Source: CAYYVJ01 sp964475115 (GTDB taxonomy: Bacteria; Bacillota; Clostridia; Lachnospirales; Lachnospiraceae). Taken from it: 29,790 bases of DNA. Position 1 is the first letter of the stretch. Every line of letters starts with the position of its first letter. The stretch is from NCBI GenBank assembly GCA_964475115.1, contig CAYYVJ010000013.1, positions 1-29,790 of the forward strand, given 5' to 3'. The translations under genes and the position numbers were made by a program. This document shows, one piece after another, positions 16,919 through 23,585 of the stretch. The notes under the pieces were generated by a model. The model made no database searches, was not told the DNA's origin, and saw only the letters and a program-made list of their open reading frames with translations.

Positions 16919-16934
16919 ATTTCAAATTAATCCA

Positions 16935-17060
16935 TTAATCAATTAAAGAGGCATATCTGACACGTGCATAATATATGCGTATAAATTCATTCGATCCAGT
17001 AATTTTAGCTAATTTTTTTGCTTTTCCTTCTGATTCCTTCTTATAAAAATCTGGCTTGGT
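16935..17060 (-). pseudogene. C-terminal coding remnant, unidentified
   Basis: Read on the minus strand this stretch is open for 41 codons and has protein-like composition, with segments FYKKESEGKAKKLAKITG and EFIRIYYARVRYASLID before a TAA stop. It has no start codon or ribosome binding site and is preceded by an in-frame stop. It looks like the tail of a lost gene. I do not recognise the family. Confidence 0.35.
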
Positions 17061-17131
17061 TCAATAATGCTGATGTGACTGCAGTTCTTGAAGCTAGTAA
17101 AGAAGGGACATATGTAAGGATATTTAGTTAG
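17048..17131 (+). pseudogene. Second short coding remnant, unidentified
   Basis: On the plus strand 27 codons read NLAWFNNADVTAVLEASKEG and then TYVRIFS before a TAG stop. The composition is protein-like, but there is no start or ribosome binding site. Together with the facing remnant it suggests that this gap is a recombination scar rather than a designed regulatory region. Confidence 0.3.
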
Positions 17132-17176
17132 TAAACTAAAATTATATTGACAAAGGAAAAAAGAATGTAGTAAATT
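17123..17176 (+). promoter_or_regulatory. Promoter and possible operator of the GH43 gene
   Basis: TTGACA (17147-17152), an 18-base spacer and TAAATT (17171-17176). Just upstream, TTTAGTT (17123-17129) and AACTAAA (17134-17140) form an inverted repeat that could be a regulator site. Confidence 0.5.
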
Positions 17177-17253
17177 AAAATCAAAGTAATTAGTATAGTG
17201 AATAAACTATAAATGTGTTACTAGTTACTTATGATATTCTAAAAGAGGTGAAT

Positions 17254-18660
17254 ATGAAGAAACAAATTTATAATCCATATCTTCCGAGTTATGAGTATAT
17301 TCCAGATGGAGAGCCATACATATTTGGTGATCGTTTATATATTTTTGGAAGTCATGATCGATTCGCTGGGACACAATATTGTCAAAACGATTATGTTTGC
17401 TGGTCTGCACCGATTGATGATATTTCTGATTGGAGATATGAAGGTATCATTTATGAAAAACAACAACATCCTTATAAAATAGGTACTAACAATTTATATG
17501 CTCCTGATGTTACAAAAGGACCTGATGGTAGGTTTTATTTGTATTATTCAGTGTCTGGCTCATCGATTATGTCAGTAGCAGTATGTGATACGCCATCAGG
17601 GAAATATGAATACTATGGAGATGTGGTGGATAAAGAAGGAAAAATTGTTGGTAAGAATCCAGGAGATTTTCATCAATTTGATCCAGGTATTTTTATTGAT
17701 GACGATGGTAGAATTTATTTGTATTCTGGGTTTTGCCCCAAAGTTAAAGAGGATGAGTTGGGAAGAAAATATGTTGGGGCACATGTTTGCGAACTTGAAG
17801 CTGATATGCTGACGGTGAAAGAAGGACCGAAAGTGCTAATATCTCGAGATCGACCATGCCCTGAGGGAGCACGTTATTTTGAAGCCCCATCTATGAGAAA
17901 AATCAATGGGGTATATTATCTTGTATATTCAGCTAGAGTGACGGGATTACATTATTACTATGGAAATTATCCGGATAAAGAGTTCACCTATGGAGGAAAA
18001 ATTCATTCCACTTCGGATATAGGAATCAATGGTTATACAGAGGAATATCCTGCTTACCCTGCAGGAAATACACATGGTGGAATTGTGGAAATAAAAGGAC
18101 AATATTATATATTTAGTCATAGATTAACTAATAACTCTTCTTTTAGCCGACAAGGAGTAGCAGAAGCAATATACTTTGATTCCCAAGGGAAGATACAACA
18201 GGTAGAAGCAACAAGTTGTGGACTAAATGGAGGTCCATTAGTAGGAAAAGGAGAATATCCTGCCTATATAGCATGTAATCTTATTGATAAGAATGAATAT
18301 CCTACGACTGATAAGCAAAATGAGAAGACATTGTGTTTAACCCAGGATGGAGAAGACCGAGAATCAGAACCAGGACAGTATCTAAAAGGAATGAAGCAAA
18401 ATTGTATTGTTGGTTATAAGTATTTTTCATTCATGGATTGCAAATCACTTACTGTAACTTTGCGTGGGAAGGCATCTGGAACATTGAAAGTTTTAAGGAA
18501 TGAAAATGGCGAAGTTTGTAGTGAATTAAAAGTAAATATAAATACTCAAGAATGGACAGAGACATCAGCTGATTTCTCTATGAAAGAAGGAGTATACCCG
18601 ATTTATTTTGTGTACCATGGTAGTGGAGAATTTGATATGTTAAGTTTTTCTTTTGAGTAA
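17254..18660 (+). CDS. Glycoside hydrolase family 43 (arabinofuranosidase / xylosidase type), probably intracellular
   Basis: The ATG at 17254 follows an AAGAGGTG site; an earlier in-frame start at 17215 has none. The 468 residues show the five-bladed propeller pattern of GH43. Candidate catalytic residues are Asp18 (YIPDGEPYIFGDRLYIFGS), Asp143 (HQFDPGIFIDDDGRIYLYSG) and Glu210 (RYFEAPSMRKINGVYYLVYS), with a conserved HGG near residue 275. The last 100 residues form a beta-rich, CBM6-like region. There is no signal peptide, so it probably acts in the cytoplasm on imported arabinoxylan- or arabinan-derived oligosaccharides. It stands alone, flanked by decayed DNA. The exact specificity cannot be told. 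Confidence 0.88.
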   Translation: MKKQIYNPYLPSYEYIPDGEPYIFGDRLYIFGSHDRFAGTQYCQNDYVCWSAPIDDISDWRYEGIIYEKQQHPYKIGTNNLYAPDVTKGPDGRFYLYYSVSGSSIMSVAVCDTPSGKYEYYGDVVDKEGKIVGKNPGDFHQFDPGIFIDDDGRIYLYSGFCPKVKEDELGRKYVGAHVCELEADMLTVKEGPKVLISRDRPCPEGARYFEAPSMRKINGVYYLVYSARVTGLHYYYGNYPDKEFTYGGKIHSTSDIGINGYTEEYPAYPAGNTHGGIVEIKGQYYIFSHRLTNNSSFSRQGVAEAIYFDSQGKIQQVEATSCGLNGGPLVGKGEYPAYIACNLIDKNEYPTTDKQNEKTLCLTQDGEDRESEPGQYLKGMKQNCIVGYKYFSFMDCKSLTVTLRGKASGTLKVLRNENGEVCSELKVNINTQEWTETSADFSMKEGVYPIYFVYHGSGEFDMLSFSFE

Positions 18661-18692
18661 TTTAGTTTAAACAGTCTTTTTGAGCTTATTCA

Positions 18693-18722
18693 GGCTCTTT
18701 GTCAAGTGTTGGGATAGGATTC
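18693..18722. mobile_element. Terminal repeat-like end of an ISL3-family element
   Basis: GGCTCTTTGTCAAGTGTTGG is a sequence type I associate with ISL3-family terminal repeats, and it lies on the C-terminal side of the transposase remnant at 18837-19280, where one IS end is expected. The facing end was not found. Confidence 0.45.
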
Positions 18723-18737
18723 TCTGAATCCTATCCC
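18711..18737. terminator. Strong hairpin behind GH43
   Basis: GGGATAGGATTC (18711-18722) pairs perfectly with GAATCCTATCCC (18726-18737) around a TCT loop. No T-run follows. It lies directly beside, and partly within, the IS end and may serve as a stop for the GH43 transcript. Confidence 0.5.
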
Positions 18738-18836
18738 ATTACTAATGTTAGGGCAATTTTTATGTTTTGCATCTATAGAATGATTTATGGGCATGACAAA
18801 TAAGCCTCCCTGTTAATTCCCTTAAAAATGTATTAG

Positions 18837-19280
18837 TTAGTTTGCGCTATGTAAATTTGTTATTCCGTATTTGAAAGCATTTAGAATTCCTCTAAACCAT
18901 CGTCTGTATGTTGCTGCATTCGAAATACAATCTCTAAATTCTTGTCTTTGAACAGAATGTTTTCGCAAGTCTTCGCTATAAGTGAGCATTAAGTCACATT
19001 CTTTTTTCTTTTCATCCTTTAGTGATGACTATCTTGCATGAATCAAAGATCTACTTCTCTTATAATACTTCCTTAAGCTGACAGGCATTGTACTTTGTAA
19101 ATGTTTCCTTATTCTATCCAATGCCCAAGTAATTTGTCTGATAAAATTACTAGAATGCATTGGTACTTACCTGTATTTGCATTTTCTTTAAATTCATCAA
19201 TTGAAGGAGCTTTAGGCAATGCAGGAAGCGTGTAATTCAATGTGTCTAATAATCTACATATATTATTAGTGTTTCTTTTC
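18837..19280 (-). pseudogene. Degenerate ISL3-family transposase
   Basis: On the minus strand the 5' part reads LPKAPSIDEFKENANTGKYQ then CILV, which is the DDE-domain start of ISL3 transposases (the D of SIDEFK). It then jumps, with a frame change, to FIRQITWALDRIRKHL, LRKYYKRSRSLI, LMLTYSEDLRKH and AATYRRWFRGILNAFKYGIT, all C-terminal ISL3 segments. About a third of the catalytic domain is missing between the two parts, a TAG interrupts after RSLIHAR, the N-terminal domain is gone, and the C-terminus ends early after ITNLHSAN. It cannot be active. Confidence 0.75.
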
Positions 19281-19327
19281 TACGGAAGAGTAACATTTTC
19301 ATTACCATAAAACTTGGGGAGGCGTAG

Positions 19328-19567
19328 TTTGGGAAGCCCTTTCCTTCTTATGCCACCGGTTATAAGTTTGGTTTCTTTAAATCAATTTTAGACAGTCTTT
19401 ACAATGCGGATGAAAATCTTGTGCTCACATTTGACCAGCTATTTTACAAATTCACAGAGATTTATTGTAATTTAGTTTTAAAATATAATCTGAGACAGAA
19501 GGCAAAGACGAAGGATGGAAAAGAAACTTCACTGGAACGCTGGATAAGAAGCTTTTGGAAGAAGTGA
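19328..19567 (+). pseudogene. Unidentified coding remnant in the decayed island
   Basis: An open stretch of 79 codons with clear protein character: FGKPFPSYATGYKFGFFKSI, then LDSLYNADENLVLTFDQLFY and EIYCNLVLKYNLRQKAKTKD. There is a stop immediately before it, no start codon, no ribosome binding site, and it runs off its likely frame into a TGA. The pattern feels like the N-terminal part of a larger nuclease- or restriction-associated protein, but I cannot name the family. Confidence 0.4.
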
Positions 19568-19668
19568 AAGAGTATCAGCTAGATAAAAGTATCGAAGAAA
19601 TGGCAAATATACTTGAAGTGTTATATGCTATTTGTAATGCGCATGGATACACAATAGATGAGTTATAA
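19528..19668 (+). pseudogene. C-terminal remnant of a MazG-like phosphoribosyl-ATP pyrophosphohydrolase-type protein
   Basis: In another frame, overlapping the previous remnant, 46 codons read LDKKLLEEVKEYQLDKSIEE and then MANILEVLYAICNAHGYTID before TAA. This is the E(E)VKEY...EE(M/L)AD(I/L)LEV helix pair of short MazG-like pyrophosphohydrolases with its metal-binding glutamates; the second conserved Asp is Asn here. The usual N-terminus (KLVRDKIPEII) and the C-terminal tail are absent. Confidence 0.6.
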
Positions 19669-19809
19669 CATCTCAGCCTTTCCTACCACATTTATGATTG
19701 ATAACGAGATTGCTGACATGAGTGTTTTCCCTTACTCTGTTAAGAACATGTTTACAAATTAAATCTTTTGATTTTGTACTTAGGTAGAGTGTACTTCTGG
19801 CTTACGTTG

Positions 19810-19818
19810 TGGTATAAT
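19810..19818 (+). promoter_or_regulatory. Extended -10 promoter of the mgtC-like gene
   Basis: TGGTATAAT fits the extended -10 consensus TGnTATAAT. No good -35 is visible. The leader to the start codon is about 60 bases. The stretch 19669-19800 holds nothing recognisable. Confidence 0.55.
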
Positions 19819-19884
19819 CTGCTATATTGTAGCGTGGTTGAAAAAGAAAGAATGAGAAATTATATTGTTAAGGAGATATGATTT

Positions 19885-20580
19885 ATGGCATGGCAATCGT
19901 ATATTTTGAATTTTGTTTTTGAGAGTGATATTATTACAACATGTTTGAGGATTATACTTTCGGTGATCTGTGGTGGTATTCTGGGAATCGAAAGAGAAAA
20001 ATCTAATCACCCTGCTGGAAAGAGAACCCATATGCTTGTATGTTTAGGTGCAGCAATGGCTATGATGACTGGACAGTTTACATATGACAAGTATGGAATA
20101 GGTGATCCCGCCAGGTTAGGAGCACAAGTTATAAGCGGTATCGGTTTCTTAGGAGCAGGTAGTATCATCGTTGAAGGAACAACAAAAATAAGAGGTTTAA
20201 CTACTGCAGCTGGCTTATGGGCAGCAGCCTGTATTGGACTTGCAATAGGAATTGGATATTATGAAGGAGCTATTATTTCCACAGTGACCGTTTACCTGAT
20301 CATTAAAAATTTCAGACCAAGGTCGAAACCATTTACTCAGAATGAAGACTTGTTTCACTTAGAGATTGAATTTAATTCAAGGAGAGCCATACAAGATTTT
20401 TGTTCATCGGCGGAGGAAATGGGAGTGAATATCGTAAATCTTCAGATAAACAATGGACATACGGAAGGATATTATAGGGTGATTATTACAGCTAACAATT
20501 CTCTGCAAAAAACAGCAGATGAGCTTTTGAATCACCTTCAGGAAATAGAAGGAATAGAAGATATTAAATATACAGTCTGA
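19885..20580 (+). CDS. MgtC/SapB-family membrane protein
   Basis: 231 residues, start with AAGGAG 10 bases upstream. About four to five membrane segments fill residues 15-145. The MgtC signature is clear: GGILGIEREKSNHPAGKRTHMLVC split across the first loop, ARLGAQVISGIGFLGAGSII and GLTTAAGLWAAACIGLAIG. The last 75 residues form a soluble ACT-like domain (FHLEIEFN, then GVNIVNLQINNG). Members help cells cope with low magnesium or acid stress and some inhibit ATP synthase; the role in Clostridia is not known. Single gene with its own promoter and terminator. Confidence 0.9.
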   Translation: MAWQSYILNFVFESDIITTCLRIILSVICGGILGIEREKSNHPAGKRTHMLVCLGAAMAMMTGQFTYDKYGIGDPARLGAQVISGIGFLGAGSIIVEGTTKIRGLTTAAGLWAAACIGLAIGIGYYEGAIISTVTVYLIIKNFRPRSKPFTQNEDLFHLEIEFNSRRAIQDFCSSAEEMGVNIVNLQINNGHTEGYYRVIITANNSLQKTADELLNHLQEIEGIEDIKYTV

Positions 20581-20611
20581 TATAAAAGTATCTCTTGGAG
20601 ATGCTTTTATA
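20581..20611 (+). terminator. Hairpin terminator of the mgtC-like gene
   Basis: TATAAAAG-T-ATCTC (20581-20594) pairs with GAGAT-G-CTTTTATA (20598-20611), a 14-bp stem with one G-U pair and a TTG loop. The T-rich 3' arm doubles as the U-tract. Confidence 0.6.
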
Positions 20612-20648
20612 TTTATGCAAAGAAAATGGTGAGTTCTGAAAAAAGTGC

Positions 20649-20677
20649 TTGATATCAAACGTTGAGAGTGTTATTAT
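20649..20677 (+). promoter_or_regulatory. Promoter of the chemotaxis receptor gene
   Basis: TTGATA (20649-20654), a 17-base spacer and TATTAT (20672-20677). A sigma-28 motif was not seen. Confidence 0.5.
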
Positions 20678-20746
20678 GGTAAACGGTGCTTATTGGAAAG
20701 CTTCCAAAAACACTTTATGAATAATATACATACCTAGGAGGAAAGA

Positions 20747-22459
20747 ATGAATTTAGTAAGAAATATGTCTGTAAAGGTAAAATTATTTTCGGGTTTTTTA
20801 ATATGTTTGCTTTGTATTGTTGTTGTGAGTGCCATGGGAATGTTGGGTATGAGAACATTAAACGATAATGCAAAAGAGATCTATAATTACAACTTTCAAA
20901 GTATTAATTATATACATCAAATTAAAGAAAGCCTTTTAAATATTAGAACGGAAATTGATCGTGCAGTACTTTACACAGATTCACTTCAAACAAAAGAGGC
21001 TATTGCAGCTATAGAAATATATGCTGAAGAAAATAGAATGTATTTGGAGAGTTTTGAGCAACTTGGTCATAATGAGGAAACACAAGCAAGTTATGATAAA
21101 ATATTAGTGCTACTAGAAGAATATAGAACGGCACGTTCAAATGTTCTAGGTCTTGCTCATGAAGGGAAATATTTCAACGCAAAAACGGATATGTATAGAA
21201 TTACAGAAGTTAGACTTAAAATAGGAGAAGAATTAGATAATTTACTAGAATGGAGTCAAAACGAAGCAAAAGCAAAAAATGAACGAAATAAAAATGCATA
21301 TGCTTCACTTAGAATAATAATACTTGCTACTAGTGCAATAGGCGCATTATTGGCTATTATTTTTGGTTTATTGATATCTTTATATGTTTCAAAAAATATT
21401 AAAAACATTCTTAAATTTGCTGAGGCGCTTAAAGCTGGAGACCTGACCTACAGCAATCAAATAAAGAGCAAAGATGAATTTGGGGAAATGACAAATGCAT
21501 TAAATATAGCGAAAGAAAAAATAAGAGAAGTAATACATGAGATTGCAAATGACTCTCAGGAAGTATCTGCTTCTAGTGAAGAGTTATCTGCAACGCTAGA
21601 AGAGGTGGCTGGTAATTTTGAAGAAATAGATCAAAATATTGCTTCTATTGTAGGAAATATTCAAGAAATCAATGCTACAACGGAAGAACTAGCAGCTACG
21701 GTTGAACAAGTTGATTCAGGAATTTCTCAATTAACTTCGGATGCTTCAGAAAGTGGAAGTCAGTCTGCTGAAATTCAAAAAAGAGCAGTTATCATAAAAA
21801 GTAAAGGTTTTGAGTCAAGAGAAGTTGCTAAGAAATTAAGTGGAGAAAAAGAAATACAAATTGTAAATGCAATTGAACAAGGAAAAGTTGTTGAGGAAAT
21901 TGCTATATTTGCAGAATCCATTTCTTCCATTGCAGATCAAACAAATCTTCTTGCTATTAACGCGGCTATAGAAGCAGCAAGAGCGGGAGAACAAGGAAAA
22001 GGTTTTGCAGTCGTAGCGGATGAAATACGTGTATTGGCTGAAAGATCTTCTGGTTATGTGAAAAATATTCATGAAGTAGTAGCAAAAGTAAAAGGTGCAG
22101 TTGAAGATTTGTCTGTAAATGCAAAAGATGTAGTAGATTTTATTAGCACACGTGTAAGTGATGATTATGCATTGCTTATGGATACTGGTGTTAGCTATGA
22201 AAAGGATGCTTCTTATGTAAGTAATTTATCTAATAGTATTGCGGCAATGTCAGAGGAACTAAATGCCTCTACTCAGGAAATTTCATCTGTAACTCAGTTC
22301 ATTGCTACGAATGTAGGAGAAACTTCAAGTAATTCAGAAGTAATATTAAAGAGTATGCAACAAACAACAATTGCCATGGATCAAGTAGCAGAAGCAGCAC
22401 AACACCAGGCAGAGATTGCAGAAAAATTAACTCAGTTAGTTTCAACATTCAAAATATAA
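20747..22459 (+). CDS. Methyl-accepting chemotaxis protein with 4HB-type sensor
   Basis: 570 residues, ATG behind AGGAGG. Order: membrane segment 1 (about 13-33), a helical periplasmic-type sensor of about 150 residues that fits the four-helix-bundle MCP class (MRTLNDNAKEIYNYNFQSIN), membrane segment 2 (about 188-214), a HAMP domain (about 214-267, AEALKAGDLTYSNQIKSKDEFGEM), and a long coiled-coil signalling domain. The hairpin tip that binds CheA/CheW is intact (QTNLLAINAAIEAARAGEQG, then KGFAVVADEIRVLAERS). The ligand is unknown. It stands alone; no other che genes are near. Confidence 0.94.
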   Translation: MNLVRNMSVKVKLFSGFLICLLCIVVVSAMGMLGMRTLNDNAKEIYNYNFQSINYIHQIKESLLNIRTEIDRAVLYTDSLQTKEAIAAIEIYAEENRMYLESFEQLGHNEETQASYDKILVLLEEYRTARSNVLGLAHEGKYFNAKTDMYRITEVRLKIGEELDNLLEWSQNEAKAKNERNKNAYASLRIIILATSAIGALLAIIFGLLISLYVSKNIKNILKFAEALKAGDLTYSNQIKSKDEFGEMTNALNIAKEKIREVIHEIANDSQEVSASSEELSATLEEVAGNFEEIDQNIASIVGNIQEINATTEELAATVEQVDSGISQLTSDASESGSQSAEIQKRAVIIKSKGFESREVAKKLSGEKEIQIVNAIEQGKVVEEIAIFAESISSIADQTNLLAINAAIEAARAGEQGKGFAVVADEIRVLAERSSGYVKNIHEVVAKVKGAVEDLSVNAKDVVDFISTRVSDDYALLMDTGVSYEKDASYVSNLSNSIAAMSEELNASTQEISSVTQFIATNVGETSSNSEVILKSMQQTTIAMDQVAEAAQHQAEIAEKLTQLVSTFKI

Positions 22460-22476
22460 AACATATTTTAGCTCAT

Positions 22477-22506
22477 TTGACATGATACAAGGAATGTGTT
22501 GAAAAT
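22477..22506 (+). promoter_or_regulatory. Probable promoter of the TPP riboswitch transcript
   Basis: A perfect TTGACA (22477-22482) is followed after 17-18 bases by a weak -10 (TGAAAAT, 22500-22506). A start near 22513 would place the 5' end just before the aptamer. Confidence 0.45.
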
Positions 22507-22516
22507 TGTTAACAAA

Positions 22517-22608
22517 ATATACAGGGGAGCTTGTGTTTGCAGGCTGAGAGGAAGTAATCAACTTCGACCCTATAACCTGATGCGGATAATGCCGCCGTAG
22601 GAAGTCAT
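22517..22608 (+). promoter_or_regulatory. TPP (thiamine pyrophosphate) riboswitch aptamer
   Basis: The universally conserved thi-box elements are present in order: ACAGGGGAGC (22521), GGCTGAGAGGAAGT (22542), GACCCTATAACCTGATGCGG (22566), ATAATGCCGC and CGTAGGAAGT (22596). Stem GAAGT-AATCA-ACTTC closes one arm and GCGG-ATAATG-CCGC the other. P1 is short (TATAC with GTCATA). The plus-strand direction is certain. What lies behind it is a terminator and then the antisense of the pyridoxamine kinase gene, not a thiamine gene. Confidence 0.93.
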
Positions 22609-22621
22609 AGCTGATTTTTTC

Positions 22622-22653
22622 GGAGATATCCTTATTAGGGTATCTCCTGTTTT
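22622..22653 (+). terminator. Intrinsic terminator of the riboswitch expression platform
   Basis: GGAGATATCC (22622-22631) pairs with GGGTATCTCC (22638-22647), 10 bp with one G-U pair, followed by TGTTTT. It lies 14 bases after the aptamer, the usual layout for ligand-controlled termination. On the other strand no T-run follows, so it is oriented with the riboswitch. Confidence 0.75.
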
Positions 22654-22671
22654 ATTCTATAGATTGAAACA

Positions 22672-23412
22672 CTATTTTCCCATTCTTTTTAGTAAATAAG
22701 GGATTGCTTCTTTCCAAGTAAGTCCATTTGCAATGCCACCTACTAAGGTACTGGCGAAGATATCCCCTGTGCCATGGAAGTTAACATCAATCTTCTTATG
22801 TTTGTAGTAGAAGTATTCTCCACTTTCTTTGTCGTATCCCATAACACCTGTGCTACCTTCATGGAAACTTACACCGGTCAGGATGGAAATATTAGCACCA
22901 AGTCCTGCAAGCTTTTCAAGCATTTCTTTAATATATTTTTCCTCATAGGACTCCTTGTATTCCATACCTGTCATATAAGAAGCCTCAGTAATATTTGGAA
23001 TAATTATATCTGCTTTAGCACAAAGGGTTGCCATTTTAGCAGCAAAAGCTTTATCAAATGCTGGATATAACTTACCATTGTCTGCCATAACTGGGTCAAC
23101 AATTGTTAAGTTTTTTTCTGTCTTGAACTCCTTAAATAAGTTTGCAATCATATCGATTTGTTCTATGGATCCTAAATATCCAGTGTAGATACTATCAAAG
23201 CCAATGTTTTCATTTTGCCAATGCTTGGTTATAGGAGCAATCTCTTCGGATAAATCTTTAAAAGTAAAGTTGTTAAACATAGTATGAGTGGATAGCATGG
23301 CTGTTGGAAGGATAGCAGTTTCAACTCCCAAAGCTGATATAATAGGAAGTGCAACGGTAAGTGAGCATTTTCCAACACAGGAAATATCCTGTGCGGTTAA
23401 AATTCTTTTCAT
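22672..23412 (-). CDS. Pyridoxamine / pyridoxal kinase, ribokinase family, apparently shortened at the C-terminus
   Basis: Phosphorylates B6 vitamers with ATP. The ATG at 23412 (MKRILTAQDISCVGKCSL) follows AAAGGAG; an upstream start at 23481 lacks a site. The N-terminal B6 site (SCVGKCSLTVALPI), VDPVMADNGKLY, the IIPNITEA motif and the anion-hole GTGD with catalytic Asp217 are present. The protein has only 246 residues, where clostridial relatives have about 270-290. After GTGD only 29 residues remain, and the last ones (EAIPYLLKRM) resemble the normal C-terminus, as if some 35 residues including the usual HWYGV stretch had been lost in frame. Activity is uncertain. Confidence 0.85.
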   Translation of the reverse strand: MKRILTAQDISCVGKCSLTVALPIISALGVETAILPTAMLSTHTMFNNFTFKDLSEEIAPITKHWQNENIGFDSIYTGYLGSIEQIDMIANLFKEFKTEKNLTIVDPVMADNGKLYPAFDKAFAAKMATLCAKADIIIPNITEASYMTGMEYKESYEEKYIKEMLEKLAGLGANISILTGVSFHEGSTGVMGYDKESGEYFYYKHKKIDVNFHGTGDIFASTLVGGIANGLTWKEAIPYLLKRMGK

Positions 23413-23443
23413 TTCTGTTCTCCTTTTGATTATTCTTTTTATC

Positions 23444-23480
23444 ATTATACTTAAAATGTGATCATAAAGAAATGACCACA
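23444..23480 (-). promoter_or_regulatory. Promoter and putative operator of the pyridoxamine kinase gene
   Basis: On the minus strand a perfect -10 TATAAT lies at 23444-23449; the -35 (TTTCTT) is poor. An inverted repeat TGTGATCAT (23457-23465) / ATGACCACA (23472-23480), with one G-T mismatch and a six-base spacer, frames the -35 region, as expected for an activator or repressor site. Confidence 0.45.
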
Positions 23481-23507
23481 TTCAATTAAAGTAATAAGGT
23501 CAGATTT

Positions 23508-23531
23508 AAAACTATGTTAAGGTATAGTTTT
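23508..23531. repeat. Inverted repeat upstream of the amidohydrolase gene
   Basis: AAAACTAT (23508-23515) and ATAGTTTT (23524-23531) are exact reverse complements around an eight-base spacer, in the 173-base divergent region. Possible operator. Confidence 0.4.
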
Positions 23532-23585
23532 GATAAAACCTTCAAACAATATACACAAGTCGTTTAATAGATTTGGAGGAGATTT

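Noticed and set aside
17225..17812. Short alternative frames inside the start of the GH43 gene
   Set aside because: They overlap the well-supported GH43 frame and have no family similarity or ribosome binding site.
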